DNA of 64,000 nucleotides, from the NCBI GenBank assembly GCA_040414675.1, contig JBEDUN010000039.1, forward strand, positions 62,001 through 126,000. Direction: 5' to 3'. The DNA comes from JARBAU01 sp040414675. Lineage in GTDB: Archaea > Thermoproteota > Nitrososphaeria > Nitrososphaerales > Nitrososphaeraceae. Below the pieces are notes generated by a model. It searched no databases. It was not told the DNA's origin and was given only the letters and a program-made list of their open reading frames with translations. The position numbers were made by a program, and so were the translations under genes. Positions 1 to 10,900 of this stretch are shown here, one piece after another (the first letter of the stretch is position 1; the number at the start of each line of letters is the position of its first letter).

Positions 1-63
1 TATGTCTCCAACGGCAACTGAGACACTAACATTTGTCGTGTTCACAAAGTCATGATTTGACAT
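1..63 (-). CDS. N-terminal fragment of an unidentified protein
   Basis: Only the first 21 codons lie inside the window; the gene runs off the left edge. The start is ATG at 63-61 on the minus strand, preceded by a GGAGG ribosome-binding site seven bases upstream, which is unusually clear for this window. The peptide begins MSNHDFVNTTNVSV. It is too short to assign a family. The preceding reading frame on the same strand overlaps this start by 22 bases, which suggests translational coupling. Confidence 0.6.
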   Translation of the reverse strand, partial: MSNHDFVNTTNVSVSVAVGDI

Positions 64-448
64 ATTTGTTCCTCCGAAATGCCTTGGTAAATATATAAGA
101 ACTTATAAGATTTTTCAAACCCAAAAAGATCGAATAGACACATATGCCGTCTTAGAGACAAATGGCTGAATATAGGATTAACAATTTCTATATCAAGTTT
201 GCCATAAAGTACATCTCCAATGATTTCATTGGCACAATCATCATACCTACAGAACATATTATGGTTGGTATATCTAAATAACGTCTTAATAAAGATGATA
301 TCATGAGATTGGTTATATGGAGTAAGAATAACCAGTCCAGATTCCTATCAGTTTCAAATCTAATGTGAATTCGATCGTCTATTAATATTCGACTTACAGA
401 CTTCATATCAGTACTTTTCGCATGATTCATTGTAACACTACAAATCAA
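42..448 (-). pseudogene. possible frameshifted small gene, family not recognised
   Basis: Two minus-strand frames together read like one protein. The upstream frame (448 to about 260, starting at ATG 430 or an earlier codon) gives MNHAKSTDMKSVSR... up to ...RRYLDIPT. The downstream frame (about 257 to 42) continues with MFCRYDDCANEIIGDVLYG. They differ by one reading-frame shift, and both are open between about 258 and 300, so the shift would fall there. Either the gene is broken, the read has an indel, or these are unrelated spurious frames. No family was recognised. The 3' end overlaps the start of the left-edge gene. Confidence 0.3.
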
Positions 449-537
449 TCCCGGAAGATAAATTAGTCCAGAAACTATTACTATAAGAATATTTTAGGGA
501 ATTATTATATACTATGCTTGCATAATGTCAACTTAAC

Positions 538-762
538 ATGAACTCTAGCATTGAGGAATTGGAAATCGCCTCTGGTTTAAAGAAAATGCTGATAGATGCT
601 GGATTCACTGTGGATTCAATCCTTCATTATGGTATAGATGAGATTTCTACTATTCTGGGTATAGAACAGTATGTTGCCAAGATAATTTTTATTTCCGCAA
701 AAAATTTCCAGCTAATAAAGCAACGAAGCAATTATCTTAAAGATTCTATAGTTGCAGCATAA
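538..762 (+). CDS. small helix-hairpin-helix-like protein
   Basis: This 74-residue protein has the pattern of the helix-hairpin-helix N-terminal domain of RadA/RecA-like proteins: an LIDAGFTVDSILHYG helix and turn, then EISTILGIEQYVAKII. Such domains bind DNA non-specifically or mediate protein contacts. No ATPase core follows, so it is a stand-alone domain. The ATG at 538 is preceded by an AT-rich TATA-like stretch (about 499-516), which fits a leaderless archaeal transcript. The function is inferred from the fold pattern only. Confidence 0.65.
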   Translation: MNSSIEELEIASGLKKMLIDAGFTVDSILHYGIDEISTILGIEQYVAKIIFISAKNFQLIKQRSNYLKDSIVAA

Positions 763-1209
763 TACACACAGTTTAAGACCAATACATTGCAAGACCAAGT
801 CTAGATAATTAGTAAAAGCAAAGATTTGGAAATTAATGCGTATGGTTGGTTAATTTAATATCTTTCAAATGCTACCGAAGTTTTTTTTGAATAATGTAGT
901 CTTAACAAATCTTAATTGCTTCTTCTGCTGTTTCAACCAATCACTACTCTAAATGTATTGTAAGATCACAGTAGATCCAGCCCTCAAATAAGCTTCGGAT
1001 GAAGCTGTCAAAAGCGAAGAGATCCTTGAATGGCAAGTTCCATTTAAATAGAGACAGAAGAGAGGAGTGATATATTTCGAGTTTCTTTTGCACGACCAAT
1101 CAGATTTAAAACCAGTGATACGAATAAAAATAATCAGCCGAAATATAATATGGCTCAAAAAAATCGAGCTATCAAAAGAGATAAGTATTGATAAGTATTT
1201 GTAGAATTA
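763..1209. other. gene-poor gap with a possible degenerate ORF
   Basis: There is no intact gene. On the plus strand, 953-1204 reads as 84 codons from an ATG with in-frame TAA (989) and TAG (1049), and the last part is protein-like (GVIYFEFLLHDQSDLKP). This could be a decayed gene or chance. Confidence 0.3.
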
Positions 1210-1890
1210 TTGGATAGCAAGGGCTATTATGCTGTTTTTGGTGTGTCCGAACATGCTAGTTATCACGAGATAAAAAAGGCATACAGACGACTTGCTAAAA
1301 AATACCATCCTGATAGGAATACTTCGGGTATTTCTGATGAAATGATAAAGAAGATCAATGCCGCATTTGAGATTCTATCAGATAAAGATAAGCGACACAA
1401 TTATGACCATTCCCAAGACTACGAGATGGATCGATCAGTGAGTCATCAAGAGTCGGATCAACATATAAGTAGTAAACAGGAAGAAGATGGTTTTGCACAC
1501 AGTAATACGAATTTCAATTCGTCCAATTCGAACGATTATGGCTTCGCGAACAGGAACGAAGCGAGTCGCAGACGATCAGATAGTCAGAACAGATATGTCC
1601 AATTTGCGGAATTTAACACTAATTCTACATTGATTTCAGGTCTACTGGATATCCCGAAAGGTCGATTCCATCTAATTGTAGAGCCTTCACTTTGTATGGC
1701 TTTCGGTAGTTGCGAAACACTTGCACCAAAGGTGTTCGTAGTGGAAAAAAATAAGAGGATAAATCCTAAAGCAAAAGTTGTCTCGGAAGTAGATGCCACC
1801 TTCGATGAGATACTAGCCGCAGCCCAAACTTGTCCGACAAAAGCAATCAAAATTATAGACAGATACACCGGAGAGCAAGTATATCCATAG
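1210..1890 (+). CDS. DnaJ-domain protein fused to a ferredoxin
   Basis: The 226-residue product joins an N-terminal J domain (residues about 4-65, HPD at 33-35) to a C-terminal ferredoxin domain (about 153-226) through a Ser/Asn/Asp-rich linker. The J domain normally stimulates DnaK/Hsp70 ATPase. The ferredoxin part has Cys162, Cys168 and Cys208 followed by Pro, a C-x5-C...CP pattern typical of single [3Fe-4S]-type ferredoxins such as those that serve P450s. The G/F-rich and Cys-rich zinc regions of classical DnaJ are absent. This fusion is, from memory, known in Thaumarchaeota; its partner is unknown. It may couple a chaperone to Fe-S delivery or redox state (inference). The start is TTG at 1210; the J domain begins immediately, so no later start is possible. 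Confidence 0.88.
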   Translation: MDSKGYYAVFGVSEHASYHEIKKAYRRLAKKYHPDRNTSGISDEMIKKINAAFEILSDKDKRHNYDHSQDYEMDRSVSHQESDQHISSKQEEDGFAHSNTNFNSSNSNDYGFANRNEASRRRSDSQNRYVQFAEFNTNSTLISGLLDIPKGRFHLIVEPSLCMAFGSCETLAPKVFVVEKNKRINPKAKVVSEVDATFDEILAAAQTCPTKAIKIIDRYTGEQVYP

Positions 1891-2161
1891 CAAATTAGAA
1901 TAGAGCGAGCAAATCTCGCCTGATTTCTACAATGCAAGACGGCCATGTTCAATAGTGTATTTTAAACCGCTTTCAAATTTTTTATGATACTCATTAAGAG
2001 TAACTAAAATCTACAAGTCAAACTAGGCAAACATCATTGCATGCTTCACACGAGATCAAATCCAACGCCACTTCTGAATCCTCTTGTAAGCATTTGATCT
2101 CCAAATATGTTCCGGATTATCAAACGTTACCTAGATGTACAATTTCATCATACCATTCAAG

Positions 2162-3964
2162 TCATCCCGTGCCTCTTAATGACTCGATTCTATCTGAAAC
2201 TAAGTCGAAACCTTGTTGCCAAAAGTTCTCGGAAGTAATATCAATGCCAGCCTCTTTTAACAGGGTCTCAGGTTTTCGTGAACCACCGGCAGATAACATT
2301 CCCATATATTTCGGTATAAACTCTTTACCCTCCCTCATGTACTGGCTATAAAGTGACAATGCGAGTAAATTACCAAATGAATATGCATAGCAATAGAACG
2401 GAGTATGATAAAAGTGTGGTATGAACAACCATTCCCATTTAAAGTCCACAGAAACATCAACCGATTTACCAAACTGTTCTCTTAGATTGTCTAGATATAT
2501 TTCAGATATTCCATCGGCGGGCGTATTGGATTCTGCAATAGCCTTATGCGCATCGATCTCGAATATCGTGAAATATGCCTGCCGCAATATTGTAGCGTAG
2601 AAATCATCAATCTGCTGAGCCAGAAATGATATACGCTCATCAGATTCTAGTCCACTACACAGCTTATCATTTAAGAGCATCTCTGCGAATACAGATGCCG
2701 TTTCCGCGAGCGGAAGCGGGGCATGAGCCACAAAATATGGATTAGACGAGGCGCAGATACTATGAACTGCATGACCTAACTCATGAGACATAGTAGAAAT
2801 GTCTCTACGCTTGCCGTCAAAATTGAGTAGTACATAGGGGGTTACTTTGGGCGAAAGTGTAGAACAAAACGCTCCACTCTGTTTATTTTTCCTTATTTCA
2901 TAGTCTAGGTGTTTAGTAACGAACAGTTTTTCCGCAAACTCTCTAAATGAAGGACTGAAATCTTCAAATGTTCTTAGGACTAAATTCTTGGCTCGATCGT
3001 AGGAAATTTTCTTCCTATTGCTTCCATTCAAGAGTATTGGGGCATATAGATGATACCTATGAAGCTTTTTTACGCCTAGCGCCTTTGCCTTTTTTTTGAA
3101 GTGTATATGAAAAATAGGAGAGTTACGTCTGCATACATCTAATAATGTTTGGACCGTAGAATCGGCTATATTATTATACATGTTTCGTACTGAAATGGCA
3201 GAATCAAATCCTCTCATGTTCATGTATTCGTCTCGCCACTGGATAACTCGATTTATGTAGATTTCTGATAATACACCAGAATTTTTCTCGTATACCTGCA
3301 ATAATGATCTATATGCAGCTTCCCTCTCTTCCTTTCTATGACTTCTTACCAAAGAGATCAATTTTTCCTTATTGAAAAATTTCTTCTTAATGGTAGTTCT
3401 ATTCTTCTTTATGGTAACTATAAATTCTAATGCATTGGAATATCGATCATAAATCTTGATTAATGCATTGGTCCCTGTTACCTCCAGAGTATTGATAATT
3501 CTTTCTTCTGGCTCTGTTAGTGTGTACTTTGACAGCAATCTTTTGTGCAGAAGAAATTCTTGGTATACTTCTGGTACAGAATTTATCAGCCTTCGAGACG
3601 CATCCTCATTTAATTGCTTCTTAAACCATGTATCAAAGAACAAAAGTCTATTAGCGAGTTTGGATGAGAGCCCATCCATTTTTGTCATAAGAGCAGCGCC
3701 TTTATTGGAAGAAGTATCTGATGCGTATAACAAATGGGAATATCCAGCTCCTATACCCATACTCTCTGAAATATCTTCAATCTCAAATAGAAGATTTTTA
3801 AAATCATCCGTGGATATTGTATCTACGAGTAATTCCTTCTTAGATTCTACTTTTTTTACCTTCTCTTCTACTGATTGCAAAAATTTTTCAAATCCCTTAT
3901 TATATAAATGATCAAGATCTCGCAAGTCCCACGTGCCAACTTTCGATCTAACTTTATTTGGCAT
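2162..3964 (-). CDS. pepF: oligoendopeptidase F (M3 family metallopeptidase)
   Basis: This is a 600-residue cytoplasmic zinc peptidase of the M3/PepF family, which cleaves short peptides. The zinc-binding HELGH motif is at residues 394-398 within a TMSHELGHAVHS context, and the third ligand is expected in the following ETASVFAEM segment. The length matches the family (about 600). The start is ATG at 3964. It is monocistronic here, with IMP dehydrogenase more than 500 bases upstream on the same strand. Its likely role is recycling peptides released by the proteasome (family knowledge). Confidence 0.93.
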   Translation of the reverse strand: MPNKVRSKVGTWDLRDLDHLYNKGFEKFLQSVEEKVKKVESKKELLVDTISTDDFKNLLFEIEDISESMGIGAGYSHLLYASDTSSNKGAALMTKMDGLSSKLANRLLFFDTWFKKQLNEDASRRLINSVPEVYQEFLLHKRLLSKYTLTEPEERIINTLEVTGTNALIKIYDRYSNALEFIVTIKKNRTTIKKKFFNKEKLISLVRSHRKEEREAAYRSLLQVYEKNSGVLSEIYINRVIQWRDEYMNMRGFDSAISVRNMYNNIADSTVQTLLDVCRRNSPIFHIHFKKKAKALGVKKLHRYHLYAPILLNGSNRKKISYDRAKNLVLRTFEDFSPSFREFAEKLFVTKHLDYEIRKNKQSGAFCSTLSPKVTPYVLLNFDGKRRDISTMSHELGHAVHSICASSNPYFVAHAPLPLAETASVFAEMLLNDKLCSGLESDERISFLAQQIDDFYATILRQAYFTIFEIDAHKAIAESNTPADGISEIYLDNLREQFGKSVDVSVDFKWEWLFIPHFYHTPFYCYAYSFGNLLALSLYSQYMREGKEFIPKYMGMLSAGGSRKPETLLKEAGIDITSENFWQQGFDLVSDRIESLRGTG

Positions 3965-4503
3965 GTAATTGAAGCCAAGTCATACGGAGTACATAGTCTC
4001 ATATATACGATTCATAAATTCAAGACATCAAAATCACTGCCCAAAGTTACGCTAACAATTTAGATTATAGATAAACAACTCTGTGTAAGTCTCACCATAT
4101 CCTGTCCTACTATTAATTGATAAATATTCCTAGATTAATAGTCTCGGCAGTGACATGCGAAAGGCCTCAGAAACAGGCTGGAAGATAGTGCCAATGATTT
4201 TAATCTTAACCGATCCCAAAAAGCACCTTGCGGGGTTCAATTACTGTGTCAATCAACAGATGTTGGTTTCTAAAATTGACTAAAAGTACGACCAACTACT
4301 ATTCTACGAGCCAATAATCTACCAATTTCTACATATTAATAATGACGAGGATTAAAAAAATTAAGTCATATTTACCTGCACACTAGTTTACATCATATCA
4401 TTTATGGTATGACAATTTAATGATTTTATTGGTATGATAACAATTCGTACTGTCTAGTTAGACTCGGCAAGTGTAATTTCAATAACAGTTTGGATTATTG
4501 AAA
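3965..4503. other. intergenic region, nothing recognised
   Basis: This is 539 AT-rich bases between guaB and pepF (both minus strand). It presumably carries the guaB 3' end and the pepF promoter. I saw no ORF, RNA gene or long repeat. Confidence 0.5.
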
Positions 4504-6012
4504 TTACATTACATCCACATCATGAGGCTGACTTTCCAGAAAACCAGCTGAAGATATTTTTACAAAACTTGCATTATTCTGCATATCCAATATCGTCTTA
4601 GCTCCACAATAGCTTAATCCAGATCGTAATCCACCTACTAGTTGTCTAATAATTTCGACTACACTACCCTTGTATGGTACCATAGCCTCAACCCCTTCTG
4701 GAACATAATCGTTAAGATCATCAGAATCAACAATTTCCGGACCTTCTTCTCTAAATTTTCTTCCAAGTGAAGCATAGAATGAAGCCATACCTCTATACAT
4801 TTTGAACTTTTTCCCGTTTTTGACCAAAGTCTTACCAGGGCTTTCATCAGTACCTCCAAATAAGCTTCCAACCATTACTGAAGAAGAGCCTGCAGCAATA
4901 GCCTTTGTTGCATCACCAGAAGTTCTGATTCCACCATCAGATATCAAAGGTACATCATGATCCTTGGCGATCTTTACACTATCCATAACTGCAGTTAATT
5001 GTGGAACCCCTGAGCCAGTAACGACCCTAGTTATACAAATTGAGCCCGAACCTACTCCAATTTTGACTGCATCTACTCCAGCAGATATTAGATCCTTAGT
5101 ACCCTCTCCTGTAGCTACATTTCCAGCTATTAATTCGCATTTTGGAAATGCCTTTTTGATGTTTCGAACAGTATTAATTGCATTATCACTATGGCCGTGT
5201 GCTATGTCAACTACAACGGAGTCTGCACCACTTTCTAAAAGTGCTTCAGTCCGTTCCAAGTAATCTCCCTTTACACCAACTGCAGCACCTACTAGTAGTC
5301 TTCCTTTCTTGTCTTTTGAGGCAAATGGATATTCTTCCATCTTCAAAATATCTTTGCTTGTAATTAGCCCGATGATACGCTTATTGCTATTAAGTACTGG
5401 GAGCTTTTCGATCCTATGCTGATGAAGCACCTCTTTTGCCTTTTCAATGCTAATTCCCTCTTTAGCAGTTACGACATCCTTGCTCATTAGATTTGAAACT
5501 TTAGTATCTAGACTATCCAAGAACGTTATATCGCGTCTAGTTATTATTCCGATCAGATTCTCCCTTTCTTCTACCAACAAACCTGAGACGCCATATGTGT
5601 TCATGGCCACTCTGGCTTCTTTTGCAGTTGCATCTGGCTTAATGGTATAAGGTTGTTCGATGATAACTGATTCTGATCGCTTTACTCTAAGTACTTCGTC
5701 GACTTGATCTTGAATACTCATGAATCTATGAATTATTCCGATTCCCCCCTCTCTTGCCAAAGCGATAGCCATGGACGACTCTGTAACAGTATCCATATTG
5801 GCACTCACAAAGGGAATATTCAGTGTTATATTCCTTGAAAGTTTTGTTTTTAAATTTGTTTGAGTTCTCGAGATTATATGCGATCGTTTGGGAACTAGAA
5901 GCACATCGTCAAAGGTCAGGCCCTCTTTAAGAGTCAAAATTACATTATTACTTAGTCCCTTTGTGGCGTTATAAGCGTTTTCCCCTAATTGATTAAGGTT
6001 AATTCTGCCCAA
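4504..6012 (-). CDS. guaB: inosine-5'-monophosphate dehydrogenase
   Basis: This enzyme oxidises IMP to XMP with NAD+, the committed step of GTP synthesis. The 502-residue protein has the full IMPDH layout: an N-terminal barrel segment (GLTFDDVLLVPKRS), a pair of CBS domains inserted at about residues 110-230, and a C-terminal barrel with the catalytic loop GSGSICITR, where Cys326 is the catalytic thiol. Later come the IMP-site segment SDGGIRTSGD and the flap region containing the MASFYASLGR stretch. The annotated start is TTG at 6012. No ATG fits before the barrel, although a slightly later non-ATG start is possible. Confidence 0.96.
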   Translation of the reverse strand: MGRINLNQLGENAYNATKGLSNNVILTLKEGLTFDDVLLVPKRSHIISRTQTNLKTKLSRNITLNIPFVSANMDTVTESSMAIALAREGGIGIIHRFMSIQDQVDEVLRVKRSESVIIEQPYTIKPDATAKEARVAMNTYGVSGLLVEERENLIGIITRRDITFLDSLDTKVSNLMSKDVVTAKEGISIEKAKEVLHQHRIEKLPVLNSNKRIIGLITSKDILKMEEYPFASKDKKGRLLVGAAVGVKGDYLERTEALLESGADSVVVDIAHGHSDNAINTVRNIKKAFPKCELIAGNVATGEGTKDLISAGVDAVKIGVGSGSICITRVVTGSGVPQLTAVMDSVKIAKDHDVPLISDGGIRTSGDATKAIAAGSSSVMVGSLFGGTDESPGKTLVKNGKKFKMYRGMASFYASLGRKFREEGPEIVDSDDLNDYVPEGVEAMVPYKGSVVEIIRQLVGGLRSGLSYCGAKTILDMQNNASFVKISSAGFLESQPHDVDVM

Positions 6013-6167
6013 TTCAGAATTTGGAATCCGATCTTAATCAGGATGGTCTCAATATATTTTCTGATAATTTAGTATTTTTTTTCTAGAAACTATTTTTCAC
6101 AGAGTATTCATTTTGAATTATATCGAAAATCACCAACAAATTAAAATAATATATATTTACACGTGAA

Positions 6168-6863
6168 ATGAGGAGGGAGGTTAGTTTAACTCTGAAGAAA
6201 AAAAACAATATTGCGATATTCAATACCTTTAAGACAAAACGAAATAAGTTTACTGGGGAAGCCAAAAGACAACGAGGTATATTAGCTCATCTTGCCACTG
6301 AACAAAGTCCTGAGCTGCGTACAAGAACTTCCATTGCTCATTTTATAGCAAATAGGCACGGAATATTATGGCAAAACATCTATTCTGGTATATTTAGAGA
6401 CTTGGACGAGGTACTCATACCCGCTGGAGTAGTAAAAGAAGGAGGAAGATTGCCTCTTCGACGAGGTCCGCGGGCTCTTCAGTTGGAAGGAGTACCATTT
6501 TATGAACTCACGGAAGCAGGAGTGGTTGTTGCTTCATCTATCGAAGAGATAGATGACAGAATGAGGCTATTAAAAGATTACATTTCAACTATTCCATGCA
6601 CTGATAAAGACGATAGTACCTTGTTCAAGGGTCTGCTTTTGCTTATGGATATAGCTCCTTCATTTATCTCGAAAATCATCAATGAATACATTTATGCTTA
6701 TACGACTGGGACAATTCAAAACATAACACCAATTGATATCAAAAAGTTTCGAAATGTAATATCTAGCAAAATCGGGGTAGAAAGGGATCTTCTTGAAGCT
6801 TTTATTAACTCACATCCAGTAGAACAGGAGGTTGTAAGGAACTTTTTTAAGGTTCTCAAGTAA
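6168..6863 (+). CDS. conserved hypothetical protein with winged-helix-like segment
   Basis: This is a 231-residue soluble protein. The region about residues 55-130 (HFIANRHGILWQNIYSG, then GVPFYELTEAGVVVASS) looks like a winged helix with its strand-turn-strand wing, so it may bind DNA. The rest is helical with no recognised domain. ATG 6168 lies directly before an AGGAGGGAGG purine run at 6170-6179. That run is a plausible ribosome-binding site for a start several codons downstream, so the true N-terminus may be shorter. It is divergent from guaB, with about 155 bases between them. Confidence 0.7.
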   Translation: MRREVSLTLKKKNNIAIFNTFKTKRNKFTGEAKRQRGILAHLATEQSPELRTRTSIAHFIANRHGILWQNIYSGIFRDLDEVLIPAGVVKEGGRLPLRRGPRALQLEGVPFYELTEAGVVVASSIEEIDDRMRLLKDYISTIPCTDKDDSTLFKGLLLLMDIAPSFISKIINEYIYAYTTGTIQNITPIDIKKFRNVISSKIGVERDLLEAFINSHPVEQEVVRNFFKVLK

Positions 6864-7215
6864 ATTTTCAGCTCATTATACTAGATTTATTAATGCTAAT
6901 TTACGTCCCGATATCCAAAGTTATATCGTATCAATCATATTCGATTTTAGTACTCTCTGTGTATATTTAATTACTCTCATTATTTATCACAACTCCCATG
7001 CTGGCCTCAATGTTTTTCGAATAGTCTATTCCACCTAGAATTAATCACATAGACATGTACGATATGTTAAGCTTAAAAATAACATCTGCGAAATTGGAAT
7101 AATAAGTCTTTTGATCATAAAAGTTCACAAGTTTCAATAGTGCGAATCGGCTTCTACATTGATCTAGTTTTTTATCACATACTTCACAATATTAATGGTC
7201 GTAAAATTTTTCAGT
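6864..7215. other. intergenic region, nothing recognised
   Basis: AT-rich, with short chance ORFs only. It separates two convergent genes, so termination signals are expected, but no clear hairpin was seen. Confidence 0.45.
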
Positions 7216-7449
7216 CTAACGAGATCGTATAGCATAATTTACTTCAAACATTGTAATTATATTCTTCAGATCTTCTTTAGAGGAGAAGCTGCAGATTGTG
7301 ATCCAGTTTCTTCGTATCTTGGCACTAATTTGACAAACCTCATTAGGATTATCTGGTACTATTTCGGTCGTAACGTCATATGTGTTTCGTAGCTTTGATT
7401 CAAGTCTATCTACAAGTTGTTGCGTACCTGTTATGAGAATTTTACGCAA
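7216..7449 (-). CDS. small hypothetical protein
   Basis: This is a 77-residue ORF whose translation (MRKILITGTQQLVDRLESKL, then TEIVPDNPNEVCQISAKI) has protein-like composition and alternating strand/helix character. It starts at TTG 7449. The opposite strand carries a weaker overlapping ORF that looks like its shadow. No family was recognised. Confidence 0.45.
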   Translation of the reverse strand: MRKILITGTQQLVDRLESKLRNTYDVTTEIVPDNPNEVCQISAKIRRNWITICSFSSKEDLKNIITMFEVNYAIRSR

Positions 7450-7919
7450 ATGTCACTTCAATAGAACATTTAGCATAGGTCCTAAAAAATTTGTCTAGTT
7501 ATTGGAATAGGTAGACATCCAATACAATTTTTGCAATTGTGTATAAAAGATGCTGCACATCCCACCAATCATTCATGAAATTTAAATCAACAGAAGTTCT
7601 TGTGTTTATCAATTGAAACTATTCCAATATGCATTTGTAGTCATTTGTAGTCATAATCTGAGTTCTGATCATTCTGTCTATAAGAAATAATTAGGTTAAG
7701 TAATACCTTTTTTAGATTTCGCAGGTCACGGAGCCTGAACATAAGCACCAGGTTATAGATCGATTTGTGACATCAAGATGCAAAATGATATGGTTTATAA
7801 TTTATGATGCCATGCTTATCTAGGACATGAACATCATGGAATAACCTATTCCTGATAGATGTTGCAGATTGATCTAGAACATATATTAGATACGATGAAA
7901 AGATAGTGATAATCCATCA
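7450..7919. other. intergenic region upstream of smc
   Basis: There is no gene. A short tandem repeat of ATTTGTAGTC occurs near 7634-7654. The 3' part must contain the smc promoter, but no single TATA box stands out. Confidence 0.45.
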
Positions 7920-10900
7920 TTGGTACATATTAGGAAACTAGAAATATATGGTTTCAAGTCATTTGGTCTAAAAAATACTACCTTAAATTTCGATAAAGGA
8001 CTCGTTGCAGTAACTGGTCCTAATGGCTCTGGAAAGAGCAATATTATGGATGCTATTTTATTTGCAATGGGCGAAAACAGTCCAAAAGCTCTAAGAGTCG
8101 ACAGATTCCAGTCGCTATTTCACGATAGCCAAAGTACATCTTCAGGACTAATTCGGGTTGGATTGAGTTTCGACAACAATGACCGTGGAATTCCTGTAGA
8201 TTCTGACTCTGTAACTATAGCCAGAGAAATGGAAGGCAAGACGGGTGACAGCCAGTACTATCTAAATGGCAAAAAAGTAACTAGATTTACTATCATCGAG
8301 TTACTCGAAATCGTGATGGGAGCATCGAATAAACTGAACATAGTTCAACAAGGGATGATAACTAGGATTTCTGAATTAAATTTAGATGAGCGTAGAAGGA
8401 TAATAGAAGATATTGTTGGCCTTTCTTATTTTGATGAAAAAAAGGCAGAGGCGATCAAACATCTAGAAGAAGCTGATCGTCGTTTAGAGGTTGCATTTGC
8501 AAGAATTGGAGAGATTAGGAAGAGGATAGACGAGCTGGAGATTGAGAGAAATAATCAGCTCAGATATAGTCAGTTGGAAAAGGAAATTTCGAAATTTAGG
8601 GCGATCAAACTCTCTAATAGTCTGAGATCAATTCGTACAGGAATTGAAGATCGGCAAAAAATATTGGATTCCACCACGATGGGCATGTCAGAATTATCAT
8701 TAACGTTAAGTGATGTCCAGACCAAACTAGAGGAGATAAACGTCGAAAAAACTCGATTCATTCAAGAGGTAGATGCCGCTAACAAGGCTAAGGCCAAAAT
8801 AGCAAGCAAACTATCCAACATAGTGTACGACTCTGAACGGAAAGGGGCTTTACTAAAGGAAACTGAGCAGAGAATCGATTATCTGGAGAAGCGGATCCCG
8901 TTACTCAAGTTAGAAAGAGATGGACTGGCAGAAAAGATTGTCACTAATAGTGTTAATCTGAATAATGTTAATAACATCATCGTCGAAAAAACGGGGTCAT
9001 TATCTAGATTAAGAACTGAACTAGAAAATGCTAATTATAAAATTGACGAGATTGTTACCAGGTTGGATACTATTAGAAAGAATAGCTCTATCTTAGACCT
9101 GAAATACAAGAGATTGGAAAAAATTAAGAATAATATAGAAATATTAAAATTGAAAGCTGAAGAAAAAATAAGAATAAATGAAGAAAGATCAAAAGAACAC
9201 CTTGATAGGGTTGATTCACTAACACAAGATATTGAAAATATTAGAACCATTTTATCGACCCGGCTAGAAAAAAGAGATTCAGAAATAACGATTTTGGATT
9301 CTCAGAAAATATTGCAAAAGGACTTGAAAGACCTACATATCTCTGATGAAAATACAATATCCAAATCTCTAGAAGTGCTATCAAGAGCTGAAATTATAAC
9401 GTTAGAATATGAAGCTCAGACAAATATTGCCAAGGATATAATGAACGAAGATACTTCTATCGCGGAATTAAGGCCAAAATATTATGAATTCGAGGTTTTA
9501 GGTCTAGTTCATGAATTGTTGAGTTGGGATAAGTCATACGAAAGAGCAATCTTGGCGGCTGGTTCAGATTGGATGAAAGCGTTTGTGGTAAAGGACGTCA
9601 AGTCTATGATCTCTGTGGCGCGGTATGCCAAATCAAGAAAACTGCCTAAACTCAAGATTATTCCTCTCGAAGTACTCAGTACTATCAAAAAGAAGTCGAT
9701 AAATAGGAAAGACCGTCATGATGTCACAGGAATCATTGGAAATCTAGCGGATTTCGTAAAGTCTGATTACATTAGCCTAGTAGACTTTATATTTGGAACT
9801 ACGTTCATTGTAAGGACACCCACTGTTGCGTATTTACTTGCAAAAAGAGGATACAGAGTTGTCTCAGTTTTGGGTGACTTTTTCGAACCAGAACTAACTT
9901 CTACATGTTTCGACTTCGGATCTAAGATTTCTGATCTTAGTGAAGCTATAGTGCTTCGCGACTCGATAGGGGTGATGAGGCAGCGCCTTAGCAGTCTTGA
10001 CGAACTAATAAAAAAGAAATCAGAACGCCATGTTGATTTAAAATCCAAGTTGAGCGCTCTTGAGCCATCAATAATTAGAAGCGAAGCAAAGATAGAAAAT
10101 ATTAATAGTGAATTGGCATTCATACAAAAGTCATATTCTGATGCCCAGGCATCACTTAGTCAGCTCGATTTGAACCATCAAACAATGCTAACTGAAAAAG
10201 ATCAGTTATTTGCAGAACTTGAAAAATACCAAAACAGATTGTCCGTTATAAACACAACAACAGATAAAATAATTCAGAGATTAGAACATAATGAAATCAA
10301 TACCTACAATGAAGAATTAGCTGAAGCGACATATCAAAAAAATCAACTTATCAAACTAATTGAAGCAACAGACATTGATTTGCGCCAGCAAATAACTAAT
10401 TCCACACCACTAAAAACTGGTGTAGAAAAGCAAATTGAACGGAGCAATACGATTGATGAAGAAATAAGACAAATTGAAGATGAAATATCTAAGAAAAATT
10501 TGGACGTGAGTGAGCTTCGGAATATCGTGCAATCAATTGAAAGCGAAATTCAGACCTGCAGAGATCAAGAACAACAATCAATAGACGCATCAGGAACTTC
10601 CTATACAATTCTCCAAAAGTATGAAGCTCGAATAAAAACCCTGATAGAAAGCGAGAAAAAACTCTCCAAGGAACTGAATACTCTAGAAAGAGATCATGCA
10701 ATTAATCAAAAAGACATTTCAAGTCTTCGAAATGAGAATTCAGAACGCACAAAGGAACTTGCTGATCTGGGCTATGCTAATTTGTTAGACTCATTCGATG
10801 TCGATACCACAATCAAAGAGCTAACTACTGAGTATGAGCAAATTCGAAATACGATAAATTTGAAAGCTGTCGAAAGCTATGGAGAGGTAGTGTATGGTTA

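Noticed and set aside
7195..7392. 65-codon plus-strand ORF
   Set aside because: It is antisense to a better minus-strand ORF (7216-7449) and has no protein-like features.
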